Source of the DNA: MnTg04 sp964568075
Lineage (GTDB): Bacteria; Pseudomonadota; Gammaproteobacteria; Steroidobacterales; MnTg04
Length of the DNA: 64,000 nt
NCBI GenBank assembly: GCA_964568075.1
Contig: CAZMOM010000002.1
Location: 1-64,000, forward strand
Reading direction: 5' to 3'
A program made the translations under genes and the position numbers. Numbering within the stretch: position 1 is the first letter of the stretch; each line of letters begins with the position of its first letter. The notes below the pieces were generated by a model that was not told where the DNA came from, ran no database searches, and saw only the letters and a list, made by a program, of their open reading frames with translations. Below, in pieces: positions 36,469 to 45,923 of the stretch.

Positions 36469-36584
36469 TTCTGGCTCCGCCTTTGAACTGACGCGGATAT
36501 TAGCATGTGCCAGGAATACCGCCGGGAGTCGAAAATAGGCAAAAAGCTGCTTATACTTCATGCGACTTGGCCGTAAGGGACGCC

Positions 36585-39143
36585 ATGCCGGGACAAAATG
36601 GAAAGTACTGGTCTGCGAACTGGACGACCGGATTCGGATTTACCGCTATTTTTTGTCTGTTCGCCTATTGGCTGGCGACCGGATTTTTCTATGCGCTGGA
36701 AGCGTATATCTATGACCGTGGCATTTTGCTGACCCAGGCGGAGTCCAGCGACCGGATCGCAGTCATCGCAATTGATGATCGAAGCATTCAGAACATCGGT
36801 CGCTGGCCATGGTCACGAAATATTATTGCCAGCCTTCTGGATCAACTCGCCGAGGCAAACACGCGGGTTATCGCCAGCACCATCCTGATGTCGGAACCAC
36901 AGCTTGACCCGGGCCTCGAGCAACTTGCCCAGCTGCGCAATCTGATCGGCGAACTCGAATCTTCGGACCAGGTCGGCGGCGGCAACGCCGACCTCGGCAT
37001 CGCCCTCGAAGCACTGCGGGCCAGGCTCGATAAAAGTATCGAGGCGATCGACTATGACCGGCAACTCGTAGACAGCGTCCGCAGGGCCGGAAACATCATT
37101 TTACCGATAGAGTTTCGCCTGGGAATGGCGCTCGGAAATCCGGACAACCCGCCCCCGGACTACGTTAGCAAAAACCAGCTATCAGAAATTGGCGCGGGTG
37201 CAAAACAGCAAGCTGGATTGCCGGCCAACGCGATGTCGCCTCCGATTGCAGAACTCGGTGAGGCCGCAATGGCGCTCGGGCACCTGAACCTGAATCTTGA
37301 CCGGGACGGAAAGCTGCGCTCAGAGTTACTGGTATTGAATTACTTCGGGCAATTATATCCGTCGTTGGCACTCAGTATTGCCGCGAAAAGCCTGAACATG
37401 GACCACCGCGACATACGGGTACACGCCGACGGCGGCGTCAGCCTCGGAGGACTGTTTATTGGAACCCTGCCGGATTACAGCATGCTGAATTTTTTTTATC
37501 CGGACAGGGGTTCACGGGCGGCATTCAGTGTCGATTCATTCTATGACGTCTGGACCGGCGTTATCCCGGCCGATAAATTCAAAGGCAAGATCGTGCTGAT
37601 CGGACCGACGGCGACCGGAATCGGTGACTTTCAGTCGACTCCCATCGATGCCAGCACCGCGCCAATCCTGATACTTGCGCACACCGTGTCCAGTATTTTG
37701 CAGCAAAATTTCGTGGTTCGGCCGGACTGGGCCTGGGTTCTGGAATTCAGCGCGATCGCATTGATCGCACTTTATCTGGGCATGGTTTTACCACGCCTGC
37801 GAGCGGGAGCGGGTGCGTTGATCAGTTTATTGCTCGTCATGATCCTGATGGCCACCGAATACAGTTTGCTCGTGCTCGATGCAGAGTGGTTGCGCCTGGG
37901 AAGTCCCGCCCTGCTGATCATCAGCGGGCATCTCGTCATGACCGTGCGCAGTTTCCGGATAACGGAACGTCTTAGATTCAGGGCCGACGCCGAAGGCGCT
38001 GAAAGTAACAAGATGCTGGGCCTGGCTTTTCAGGGTCAGGGCCAGCTGGATATGGCATTCGAAAAATTCCGCCGCTGCCCGCACGACGATTCGATGATGG
38101 ACCTGCTGTACAACCTCGGGCTGGATTTTGAGCGCAAAAGACAATTCAATAAGGCGGGCGCGGTATATGGCCATATGGCCTCGCACGATATCGAATTCCG
38201 CGATATCCGGGAGCGAATGCAGCGCTCACAACAACTCGAGGAGACGATGATTTTCGGGGCGGGAAAATCCGCCGCCCGGGACTCATTGCTGATCGAGGGA
38301 TCCGGTATTCAAAAACCGGTCCTGGGTCGCTATGAGATCGAAAAGGAAATAGGCAAAGGTGCCATGGGCGTCGTTTACCTGGGTCGTGACCCAAAGATCA
38401 ACCGGGTGGTTGCCATCAAAACGATTCCACTTGCGGATGAATTCGGGGAAGACGAGATAGACAGCGCCAAAGAAAGATTCTTCCGCGAAGCTGAAACCGC
38501 TGGTCGCCTCAACCATCCGGATATTGTGACCGTTTACGATGCGGGTGAAGAACATGATCTCGCCTATATCGCGATGGAGTTCCTGGAGGGCGAGCACTTA
38601 AATAAGTACACGGCACCAGAAAATTTGTTGCCGGTGGACACGGTACTGCGGATCATTTCCAGGGCGGCCGACGCACTGCATTATGCGCATGAACAAAATG
38701 TCGTCCATCGTGATATAAAACCGGCCAATATCATCTATCTTGCGGAGAAAGACGAGCTGAAGATTACTGATTTTGGGATTGCCCGACTGACCGACTCACA
38801 TACGACCAAGACCGGCATTGTTCTGGGAACTCCGTCCTATATGTCGCCGGAACAGCTTGAAGGAAAAAATGTGACTGGTGCCTCGGACTTGTTTTCACTT
38901 GGTGTTACGCTTTATCAGTTATTAACCGGCCAACTGCCATTTCAATCGGATTCTATGACTGGACTAATGTACAAGATTGCGAGCGCTGACCACTCACCCG
39001 TTAGAACATATCGGCCGGAGTTACCCCAGTGCCTGGAAGATATCATCAGCCGCGCCCTGCAAAAGGAGACGGACCAGCGATTTGAAAACGGTGCCGCGAT
39101 GGCCTCGGCCTTGCGTCAGTGCCAGGAGCAGTTGGGGGATTAG
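36585..39143 (+). CDS. CHASE2-domain serine/threonine protein kinase
   Basis: 852 residues from the ATG at 36585 (AAGGGA upstream). One helix (about 12-40), an extracytoplasmic CHASE2 sensor (about 45-380), three helices (about 385-470), a short TPR-like stretch (MLGLAFQGQGQLDMAFEKFR), then a Hanks kinase: EIGKGAMGVVYLG, Lys612 in VAIKTI, Asp710 in HRDIKPANI and Asp729 in TDFGIA, so it should be active. It probably phosphorylates the FHA protein two genes downstream in response to a periplasmic signal. A PP2C phosphatase starts 3 bases after it. TATACT at 36552-36557 is a possible -10. Confidence 0.94.
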   Translation: MPGQNGKYWSANWTTGFGFTAIFCLFAYWLATGFFYALEAYIYDRGILLTQAESSDRIAVIAIDDRSIQNIGRWPWSRNIIASLLDQLAEANTRVIASTILMSEPQLDPGLEQLAQLRNLIGELESSDQVGGGNADLGIALEALRARLDKSIEAIDYDRQLVDSVRRAGNIILPIEFRLGMALGNPDNPPPDYVSKNQLSEIGAGAKQQAGLPANAMSPPIAELGEAAMALGHLNLNLDRDGKLRSELLVLNYFGQLYPSLALSIAAKSLNMDHRDIRVHADGGVSLGGLFIGTLPDYSMLNFFYPDRGSRAAFSVDSFYDVWTGVIPADKFKGKIVLIGPTATGIGDFQSTPIDASTAPILILAHTVSSILQQNFVVRPDWAWVLEFSAIALIALYLGMVLPRLRAGAGALISLLLVMILMATEYSLLVLDAEWLRLGSPALLIISGHLVMTVRSFRITERLRFRADAEGAESNKMLGLAFQGQGQLDMAFEKFRRCPHDDSMMDLLYNLGLDFERKRQFNKAGAVYGHMASHDIEFRDIRERMQRSQQLEETMIFGAGKSAARDSLLIEGSGIQKPVLGRYEIEKEIGKGAMGVVYLGRDPKINRVVAIKTIPLADEFGEDEIDSAKERFFREAETAGRLNHPDIVTVYDAGEEHDLAYIAMEFLEGEHLNKYTAPENLLPVDTVLRIISRAADALHYAHEQNVVHRDIKPANIIYLAEKDELKITDFGIARLTDSHTTKTGIVLGTPSYMSPEQLEGKNVTGASDLFSLGVTLYQLLTGQLPFQSDSMTGLMYKIASADHSPVRTYRPELPQCLEDIISRALQKETDQRFENGAAMASALRQCQEQLGD

Positions 39144-39145
39144 TT

Positions 39146-39979
39146 TTGGCACGCACGAAATTGGAAGACAAAATTCAGCACCTGGCAATCACTGATGTGG
39201 GCCGGGTTCGTGATCACAATGAAGACGCCATTGGTACAGACATGTCAGTGGGACTTTTAGTGCTTGCCGACGGCATGGGTGGTTATAATGCGGGAGAAGT
39301 GGCCAGCGGAATTGCGGTCAAAACGATTCTTGACCAGGTTCACGCGAGTATGGATAGTCTGGACCGGGGCGCGGTGGACTCGGAAACCGGCCTGATGCGC
39401 CAATCTATCGTATTGCGAGACGCCATTTCACGCGCCAACAAGATTATTAATCAGACCTCGGAAAGTCAGCCCCAATGCGAAGGAATGGGCACGACGATTG
39501 TCGCGGCGCTATTTTACGACAATCGTGTTTCGATCGCCCACGTAGGCGACTCGAGGCTATACCGGCTCAGAAATGAGCGGTTTGAACAGATTACGATGGA
39601 TCATTCCCTTTTGCAGGAACTGGTCGATCGCGGATTTTACTCTGAAGATGAGGCGCAAAGATCGACCAACCGGAACTATGTGACCCGGGCGTTGGGTGTC
39701 GAGCAAAAGGTCGAAGTGGAGGTCCAGGAGGCGAAAGTCATGCCTGACGACTATTATATGCTCTGCTCGGACGGCCTTTCCGACATGGTCGAAGACGAAG
39801 ATATTCACTTAACTATCAGCACTTTTAGTGCTAATCTTGACACAGTGGGTAAACAATTGGTCCAGCTCAGCAACGACAATGGCGGGCGGGATAACATATC
39901 TGTGATTGTTGCACACACAATGGAATGGTTCCCCGCCAAAACAGGGATGATGGATCGGATTAAGGGAATGTTCTCCTAA
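39146..39979 (+). CDS. PP2C-family protein phosphatase
   Basis: 277 residues from the TTG at 39146, chosen for GGGGGA six bases upstream at the end of the kinase gene. It holds all metal-binding motifs of PP2C: VRDHNEDAIG, LADGMGGYNAGE, VGDSRLYRLR, CSDGLSDMVED and GGRDNISVI. It should reverse phosphorylation by the adjacent kinase, as Stp1/PppA-type enzymes do. The FHA gene follows 34 bases later. Confidence 0.94.
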   Translation: MARTKLEDKIQHLAITDVGRVRDHNEDAIGTDMSVGLLVLADGMGGYNAGEVASGIAVKTILDQVHASMDSLDRGAVDSETGLMRQSIVLRDAISRANKIINQTSESQPQCEGMGTTIVAALFYDNRVSIAHVGDSRLYRLRNERFEQITMDHSLLQELVDRGFYSEDEAQRSTNRNYVTRALGVEQKVEVEVQEAKVMPDDYYMLCSDGLSDMVEDEDIHLTISTFSANLDTVGKQLVQLSNDNGGRDNISVIVAHTMEWFPAKTGMMDRIKGMFS

Positions 39980-40013
39980 GCCGGTTTTATTGAGGAATGA
40001 CTCGAGGGACATA

Positions 40014-40775
40014 ATGGCGCGTTTGATTCTCAGCCTCGACGGGCAGGTGCTGGCCGAGTACAACATGACCAAAGAGCGGTATACCATCGGCCGGCTCCCG
40101 GACAACGATGTCCGTATCGATAATGCAGCTGTCAGCGGACATCATTCGCTGATCATCAACATTCTCAACGATTCATTCCTTGAAGATCTGAATAGCACCA
40201 ATGGAACCTACGTCAATGGCAAGCTGATCAAAAAGCATGCGCTTCAACATGACGACGTGATTACTGTCGGTCATCACCAGCTCAAGTTTGGCGATGATGA
40301 GAGTGCGGAGCCAGACCTGGACGATTTCGAAAAAACCATGGTTATTCATCCCAGCTCGCAGAGCGAAGACGTCATTCGCAATGTCAATGTGGCTGTCGAT
40401 GAGGCTGTCGGTGAAGTTGCAGGGGCAGCGCCTGCCGCCCGGGCAGATTCTGTAGAGGATCACACCAGCACCGTCGTCACGACTGGTGCGGCACCTTCGG
40501 CCGCCCTACCAAAAGCCAAAATTCAGGTGCTGAGCGGGCAATTCGCCGGACGCGAAATGGAACTGACCAAGGCCTTGACGACCCTTGGCCGCCCAGGAAT
40601 CCAGGTGGCGGCGATCACGCGCAGGGCCGAAGGGTATTTCATCGTCAACGTGGACCCGGGCACCAAGGGGCACCCGAAAGTAAACGAGGAATCCATTGGG
40701 CCGCAGGCGCGTCAACTCAACGACAATGACGTTATCGAGCTGGCAGGCGTAAAGATGGGATTCTTTATCGACTAG
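40014..40775 (+). CDS. FHA-domain protein
   Basis: 253 residues from the ATG at 40014 (GAGGG upstream). The N-terminal FHA domain (about 20-90) keeps the phosphothreonine-binding residues: GRLPDNDVRIDN, VSGHHSLI and NSTNGTYVNG. A low-complexity Ala/Val/Glu linker (about 105-165) leads to a second, degenerate FHA-like domain (about 170-253) lacking the SxxH motif. The first domain is the likely reader of the kinase upstream. T6SS loci carry similar kinase-phosphatase-FHA sets, but no T6SS gene is here. Confidence 0.92.
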   Translation: MARLILSLDGQVLAEYNMTKERYTIGRLPDNDVRIDNAAVSGHHSLIINILNDSFLEDLNSTNGTYVNGKLIKKHALQHDDVITVGHHQLKFGDDESAEPDLDDFEKTMVIHPSSQSEDVIRNVNVAVDEAVGEVAGAAPAARADSVEDHTSTVVTTGAAPSAALPKAKIQVLSGQFAGREMELTKALTTLGRPGIQVAAITRRAEGYFIVNVDPGTKGHPKVNEESIGPQARQLNDNDVIELAGVKMGFFID

Positions 40776-40789
40776 GCCCGCGCCCGGGA

Positions 40790-41863
40790 TCAATCAGACC
40801 ACTGCCTGCGAACACGCTGGGAAACCCCGCACAATAATTCATAGGCAACTGTATTCGCGGCCGCCGCGATACGCTCCACCGGCAGTTGATCCCCCCACAG
40901 GATGACCTCGTCACCAGGACCGGCTGAGCTGCCGACACCGAGGTCAATCGCGATCAAATCCATCGATACACGTCCCACGAGAGCCGCTTCGGCCCCATTC
41001 ACCAGGACCGGAGTTCCATCTGGCAATGCCCACGGGTAGCCATCGCCATAACCGCAGGCGGCGATACCGATCACCGTCGATCCGGTCGCCTGCCAGCGTC
41101 GGCCATAACCGACTGTCTGCGCCGCGGTTAACGTCCTGGTGGCGACCAGGCTGGTCGAAAATTGCATTGCCGGCCGCAGTCCCAGTTCCAGCCCGGTTTT
41201 CCCCCTCAGCGACGATACGCCGTAGAGGCTGATACCGGGCCTCACCCAATCGAAGTGACTGTCGGGAATACCCAGTATCGCAGCCGAATTGGCGATGCTG
41301 CGTTCCGCGGGTATCTCCCGCGTTGAGTCCAGGAATTGCTTCAACTGCAGCGATGTAAATTCTGAATCAGAAGTCTCCGCATCCGCGAAATGACTCATCA
41401 GACGAACCGGTTTTCTGACCGAAACCAGATCTTGCAGCCTTTGAAACGCAGCGGGAAAATCCCGGGGCGTGAACCCAAGCCTGTTCATCCCGGTATTCAG
41501 TTTCAGCCAGATTGCAACCTGGACATCCGGGGATTGTTCGAGAAGCTCCAGCTGGTTCGCGGAATGAACGACCAGTTCGAGTCGATGCTGGTGCGCGAGC
41601 CGTAAATTCTCCGCTGTCTGCACGCCCTGCAACAGGATGATCGCGGACTCGATGCCGGCATCCCGCAAGTGGATCCCCTCCTGAATCCTGGCGACTGCAA
41701 AACTGTCTGCTTCGTCCAGAGCCCGCGCCACGGGAATAATCCCATGGCCGTAGGCGTTCGCTTTGATCACTGCCATGATCTTGCTGGACGGCGCTATTTT
41801 TCTTATTTGACGGAGGTTGTGGCGAATAGCTCCGGTATCAATCCGGGCCGTTGGCGAACTCAC
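40790..41863 (-). CDS. alr: Alanine racemase
   Basis: PLP enzyme making D-alanine for peptidoglycan; 357 residues. The PLP Lys is in MAVIKANAYGHG near 34, the second catalytic Tyr in the RPGISLYGVSS region near 250, with VSMDLIAIDL downstream. The GTG start overlaps the dnaB stop (GTGA), so it is translated with dnaB, as in E. coli. It converges with the FHA gene. Confidence 0.97.
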   Translation of the reverse strand: MSSPTARIDTGAIRHNLRQIRKIAPSSKIMAVIKANAYGHGIIPVARALDEADSFAVARIQEGIHLRDAGIESAIILLQGVQTAENLRLAHQHRLELVVHSANQLELLEQSPDVQVAIWLKLNTGMNRLGFTPRDFPAAFQRLQDLVSVRKPVRLMSHFADAETSDSEFTSLQLKQFLDSTREIPAERSIANSAAILGIPDSHFDWVRPGISLYGVSSLRGKTGLELGLRPAMQFSTSLVATRTLTAAQTVGYGRRWQATGSTVIGIAACGYGDGYPWALPDGTPVLVNGAEAALVGRVSMDLIAIDLGVGSSAGPGDEVILWGDQLPVERIAAAANTVAYELLCGVSQRVRRQWSD

Positions 41864-43263
41864 GTATAGTCGCCGAGCCCATATTCCTCGGCGACCAGGT
41901 TTTCGAACTTGGTGTATTCGCCGAGAAAGGTCAGGTGAAACTCACCAATGGGCCCGTTTCTTTGCTTGCCGATAATAATATCGGCCACGCCTTTTCTTGG
42001 TGTATCGGGGTCATAGACCTCTTCACGATAAATGAACGCGATCACGTCTGCATCCTGCTCAATCGCTCCGGATTCCCGCAGATCAGACATCACGGGCCTT
42101 TTGTCAGTGCGTTGCTCAACACTACGATTGAGCTGTGACAACGCGATGATTGGAATATTAAGTTCCTTGGCAAGCGATTTCAAAGAGCGCGAGATTTCCG
42201 ATATCTCCGTCGCCCGATTTTCCCTGGTGCCTGTAATCACCATTAACTGCAAATAATCCAGGACTATCAAACCCAGGCCATGTTCTCGCTTCAGCCTTCT
42301 GGCGCGGGCGCGGATCTCGGTCGGGCTCAGCGAGGCTGTGTCGTCGATGAATATCGGTGCCTCCGACATGATCGCGACCGCGGAATTAATTCGCGTCCAG
42401 TCTTCATCTGAAAATCGCCCGGAACGCAAATTACTCTGATAAACCCGGCCGATAGAGCCGATCATCCTGAAGGCCAGTTGCTCCGCCGACATTTCCATGC
42501 TGAAAAGAGCAGTCGGTACTCTACCGGCTATGGCTGCATTTTCGGCGATATTCAGCGCCAACGTTGTTTTGCCCATGGATGGCCTGCCGGCAATGATAAT
42601 CAGTTCACCGCCGTGCAAACCGGCAGTCATGGCATCCAGCTTCTGGAAACCCGTCGCGACGCCGGTAATATCGCCCTCTGAATGACTTAACTCGTCCAGC
42701 CGGTCGATGGCAGCCGGCAGTATTTTTTTCAGCCCCACAAAACCGGACCCGCTGCGTTGGCCCCGCTCTGCGATTTCAAAGACTTTCCTTTCCGCTTCGT
42801 CTACCAGCTCGCCGGCGCCACGGCCATCATTCGCATGCGCGCTGCTCGCGATCTCTCCGCCGACACGCATCAGTTCACGCAGCATTGAGCGTTCACGAAC
42901 GATCTCGGCATAGGTCGTGATATTGGCGGCGCTGGGCGTGTCCTTCGCAAGACCGGCTATGTAGGCAAGGCCACCGGCGGCATCCAATTGACCGTTTTTC
43001 TCTAGGTGCTCCGAGACGGTCACCGCATCGCTGGGGATGCTTTTTTCGGACAATTCGCCGACAGCCGCATAGATCAGCTGATGGTCCCGGCGATAGAAAT
43101 CACTGCTTTGAACCTGGTCGGCAATTCGATCCCAACCGCTGTTGTCCAGCAACAGCCCACCGAGTACCGCCTGTTCGGCCTCAACAGAGTGGGGAGGCAG
43201 TCGCAGGCTCTCCGCCGTTTGCGTACCGGGATATTGTGGCTGGACCGCTTCGACCATCGCCAT
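41860..43263 (-). CDS. dnaB: Replicative DNA helicase DnaB
   Basis: 467 residues. The N-terminal helical domain (about 18-120; PPHSVEAEQAVLGGLLLDN) binds primase; the RecA-like motor (about 190-460) has Walker A AGRPSMGKTTLALNIA near 225 and IVLDYLQLM (Walker B), with the arginine finger region EISEISRSLK. No intein is present. The upstream 315 bases to rplI are filled by a structured repeat. Confidence 0.98.
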   Translation of the reverse strand: MAMVEAVQPQYPGTQTAESLRLPPHSVEAEQAVLGGLLLDNSGWDRIADQVQSSDFYRRDHQLIYAAVGELSEKSIPSDAVTVSEHLEKNGQLDAAGGLAYIAGLAKDTPSAANITTYAEIVRERSMLRELMRVGGEIASSAHANDGRGAGELVDEAERKVFEIAERGQRSGSGFVGLKKILPAAIDRLDELSHSEGDITGVATGFQKLDAMTAGLHGGELIIIAGRPSMGKTTLALNIAENAAIAGRVPTALFSMEMSAEQLAFRMIGSIGRVYQSNLRSGRFSDEDWTRINSAVAIMSEAPIFIDDTASLSPTEIRARARRLKREHGLGLIVLDYLQLMVITGTRENRATEISEISRSLKSLAKELNIPIIALSQLNRSVEQRTDKRPVMSDLRESGAIEQDADVIAFIYREEVYDPDTPRKGVADIIIGKQRNGPIGEFHLTFLGEYTKFENLVAEEYGLGDYT

Positions 43264-43270
43264 ACTCTAC

Positions 43271-43542
43271 ACTAGTACTCCGTCAACGTGATATTGATGG
43301 GTTCAGCGAGTCGTGAAACGGTTGACCGCACGGCGCGTCTCGCCGGCAATGGTGCAGTCCTTGCCAAGAGGCGCAACACCGCGGACGACCGTTTCACGGC
43401 TCGCCCGAAGGGAGCTACCTGGATGATCCAATACGGCGTTGCAGCCCTTGCAAAGGGCGCGCCATTTCCTGCAGGCTGCGCCTTGTCTTGAATCATCCAG
43501 GTAGCTCTCAGCCCATCTATATCACCTCGACGGAGTACTGGT
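43271..43542. repeat. 272-bp cruciform-like repeat between dnaB and rplI
   Basis: Outer inverted arms 43271-43309 and 43503-43542 match over nearly 40 bases with few differences (ACTAGTACTCCGTC at the left end). Two stem-loops sit inside: 43311-43322 with 43388-43399 (CGTGAAACGGT, 11 bases) and 43412-43427 with 43492-43507 (GAGCTACCTGGATGAT, 16 bases perfect). A small hairpin GCCCTT-GCA-AAGGGC lies in the second loop at 43444-43458. No convincing ORF. This three-stem design fills the 315-base gap; 43264-43270 and 43543-43578 show nothing else. Confidence 0.85.
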
Positions 43543-43578
43543 TTACGGACGATTAAACTCGAGCTCAGACTGGCTGAT

Positions 43579-44115
43579 TCACTCGCTGGCCGGCGTTTCT
43601 TCGGTCGTATCCGCAGCATCGCTTTCAGTGGAATCCTCTTCGATTTCTTCAATACTGACCATCTCCGCACCATCACCGGTTACCCGAATAGTTATGTCCA
43701 TATTGACCTCCGAGTGTAAATGCAGCGTTGCGCTGTGATCTCCGGCCACACGGATGGCGCCGTCCGCCATGCGAATTTCGCTGCGTTGAACTTCATGGCC
43801 CATCGCAGCAATAGCATCTGCCACGTCTATCGGACCAACCGAGCCAAACAATTTTCCTTCCGGCCCGACCCGGCTTTCGATCGTTACCACCAGCCCGGTA
43901 AGCCCGGCGGCTCTTTCCTGGGCCGTGCCCTGTTCAGCGTTTTCTTTCGCTTCCAGTTCCGCCCTTAACGCCTCCATTTTCGTCACGTTCTCGCTGGTCG
44001 CGAGTAAAGCTTTGCCCTGCGGCAAAAGAAAATTTCGCGCGTAACCAGATTTAACTTTGACCTGATCGCCAATTCCACCCAGGTTTTCGACTTTTTCGAG
44101 CAGTATTACATTCAT
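43579..44115 (-). CDS. rplI: 50S ribosomal protein L9 with acidic C-terminal tail
   Basis: 178 residues against 149 in E. coli. The L9 N-domain (MNVILLEKVENLGGIGDQV, GYARNFLLPQGKA), the long connecting helix and the C-domain (ending near 150) are complete. The extra 28 residues are mostly Glu, Asp, Ser and Thr. S6 of the same operon also has an added acidic tail. It is last in rpsF-rpsR-membrane protein-rplI. Confidence 0.96.
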   Translation of the reverse strand: MNVILLEKVENLGGIGDQVKVKSGYARNFLLPQGKALLATSENVTKMEALRAELEAKENAEQGTAQERAAGLTGLVVTIESRVGPEGKLFGSVGPIDVADAIAAMGHEVQRSEIRMADGAIRVAGDHSATLHLHSEVNMDITIRVTGDGAEMVSIEEIEEDSTESDAADTTEETPASE

Positions 44116-44157
44116 TGTTTCACCATTTTATTGAGTATCCGGCCCGAGCCCGGCCTG

Positions 44158-45033
44158 TCACTTTCGCGAAAACAGTCTGCCACGCAGATCCAGCCAATTA
44201 TCCACCAGCCCCACTGCCAGTACCAAGGGTATTGCCAGCTGGGCTGCAAAAACGAGGGCCAGGTACATAATGATCAAGGGCGCGCGGCCCAGTCCGCTTT
44301 CCTTCACCACGGCATGTGCCACAGACAGCCCCTGAACCAAAAATACCGAGCCCGTCACCATGATCAGGCTGCCGGCGTTCGGTCCCTGCCAAAACAGGCC
44401 CGCCAAAAGACCCGCTGTGCTGATCAAACCGACGATCCTGCCGACGCGATATTGTCTGAACTCCGTGCCGAACTGATCGTTACCGATCAGCAATCCGTGC
44501 CAGTATCGCCCCAGCGCCAAACTGATTATCTGGGTGGCCAGTATGGCGCTTACCATAATTCCAGGCATCAGCTCCGCCATCCGCCGTATCAACTCCGGAT
44601 CGGCCTGCAATGTGCCCTGACTGATCAGAGGACTCAGCCACTCGTGGACCTGCGGTTCAAAAGTGCTGCCCGGATCCGGTAAAAACAAACCCCATACGAC
44701 GATAACCACGACAGCGAGCAAACTGGCCAGCTGTAAAGCTATATTCAGCGAGCCAAATCGCTGCACCAGCCATGCCATGCCGATGACCATCGTCCAGCCG
44801 ACCAAAGTGGCCGGAGCTTCCCAGATCTGATCTCCCGCGATCACCGCGAGCAATGCGAGAACCCCCGTAGCGGCCACCGCCGACAGGAGCGCCTGTCGCG
44901 GTGACTTCGCCAAACCGCACAACACCAGCAAGGCACTTGCAAAAGGGGCTGTCAGCTGCGACACCGCGAGCGCAACAGTCAACAAAACAACCCGCCAGCG
45001 ATATGCCAGCGCCCACTTCAATATGTCCTGCAT
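44158..45033 (-). CDS. DUF2232-like membrane protein of the ribosomal operon
   Basis: 291 residues with about eight transmembrane helices and no charged cytoplasmic domain. It sits between rpsR (31 bases upstream) and rplI (42 bases downstream), the place where many bacteria carry a DUF2232/YybS-type membrane protein. The helix block PELIRRMAELMPGIMVSAILATQ and the C-terminal VVKESGLGRAPLIIMYL fit that family. Function unknown. Confidence 0.8.
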   Translation of the reverse strand: MQDILKWALAYRWRVVLLTVALAVSQLTAPFASALLVLCGLAKSPRQALLSAVAATGVLALLAVIAGDQIWEAPATLVGWTMVIGMAWLVQRFGSLNIALQLASLLAVVVIVVWGLFLPDPGSTFEPQVHEWLSPLISQGTLQADPELIRRMAELMPGIMVSAILATQIISLALGRYWHGLLIGNDQFGTEFRQYRVGRIVGLISTAGLLAGLFWQGPNAGSLIMVTGSVFLVQGLSVAHAVVKESGLGRAPLIIMYLALVFAAQLAIPLVLAVGLVDNWLDLRGRLFSRK

Positions 45034-45064
45034 CGGATGCCGGGCAAATCAGCCCCGAAAATCC

Positions 45065-45289
45065 TCAGTGGCGATCGGTATATGGCAACAAAGCTAAATA
45101 TCGCGCCCGTTTGACCGCGGTTGCCAACTGCCGTTGATAATTCGACTTCGTGCCGGTAATACGGCTGGGCACTATTTTTCCCGTTTCCGTAATATATGCC
45201 TTCAGCGTCACCAGGTCCTTGTAATCGATTTCCTTTACGCCATCGGCAGTAAACTTGCAGAATTTTCTGCGGCGATGAAATTTAGCCAT
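45065..45289 (-). CDS. rpsR: 30S ribosomal protein S18
   Basis: 74 residues, with RRKFCKFTADGVKEIDYKD near the N-terminus and KIVPSRITGTKSNYQRQL, the S18 signature. It pairs with S6 in the 30S platform. It lies 26 bases after rpsF. Confidence 0.98.
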   Translation of the reverse strand: MAKFHRRRKFCKFTADGVKEIDYKDLVTLKAYITETGKIVPSRITGTKSNYQRQLATAVKRARYLALLPYTDRH

Positions 45290-45315
45290 TTCTTTTCCTC
45301 AATTATCGATAGCGG

Positions 45316-45900
45316 TCAGGCGGTTTCAGCCGGGGCTTCATCATCGGATGCCTCGGCGGCTGCCGGCTCGACGGCTTCCGGCTCGACCGCTGCCGGCTCG
45401 ACGGCTGCCGGCTCGACAGCTGCCGGTTCGACGGCTGCCGGCTCGACGGCTGCCGGCTCGATGGGCTCGTCTTCCACCGATTCAGCAGCTTCGACGATAT
45501 TCTCTTTGGTCTCGGCATCCGGAATTTTGTCTTCCGCATCCGGCTTTTCCGATCGGTGCTCCGGTTTGGCTTTGCTTTCTTCTTCAGCAATTGCCATGAA
45601 TGACGGCTCGCTAATCGCGGCTTCGCGATTAATTACCATGTGACGCAAAACCGCATCACTGAATCGAAAAGCGCCAACCAGCTCTTCCAACGCCGATCGG
45701 TCGCACTCGATATTGAGCATCAGGTAGTGAGCCTTGTGGATTTTGTTGATCGGGTAGGCGAGCTGCCGCCTGCCCCAGTCTTCCTGCCGATGAATGGAGC
45801 CTCCGCTGGTTTCGATCATGGACCGATAGCGGTCCAGCATCGCAGGAACTTGTTCGCTCTGGTCGGGGTGGACCAGAAACACGATTTCGTAGTGTCTCAT
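45316..45900 (-). CDS. rpsF: 30S ribosomal protein S6 with repetitive C-terminal extension
   Basis: 194 residues against about 131 in E. coli. Residues 1-95 are the S6 fold (MRHYEIVFLVHPDQSEQVP, RRQLAYPINKIHKAHYLM). From about 105 the chain is acidic, and residues about 146-180 are built of five-residue PAAVE repeats. The matching DNA is a 15-bp tandem array, so length may vary between strains. E. coli S6 also has a C-terminal tail, there glutamylated by RimK. It starts the operon, with AAGGAG before the ATG. Confidence 0.96.
   Translation of the reverse strand: MRHYEIVFLVHPDQSEQVPAMLDRYRSMIETSGGSIHRQEDWGRRQLAYPINKIHKAHYLMLNIECDRSALEELVGAFRFSDAVLRHMVINREAAISEPSFMAIAEEESKAKPEHRSEKPDAEDKIPDAETKENIVEAAESVEDEPIEPAAVEPAAVEPAAVEPAAVEPAAVEPEAVEPAAAEASDDEAPAETA
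45361..45465. repeat. 15-bp tandem repeat inside rpsF
   Basis: Seven near-identical copies of TGCCGGCTCGACGGC follow one another in phase with the codons, encoding the PAAVE units of the S6 tail. Copies differ by one to three bases. This is a minisatellite prone to slippage by multiples of five codons. Confidence 0.92.
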
Positions 45901-45923
45901 TTAATCTCCTTACGGATTAAACA

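Noticed and set aside
36585..40775. Type VI secretion locus
   Set aside because: Kinase, PP2C and FHA can belong to T6SS regulation, but no TssB/C, Hcp, VgrG, ClpV or TssM gene is present.
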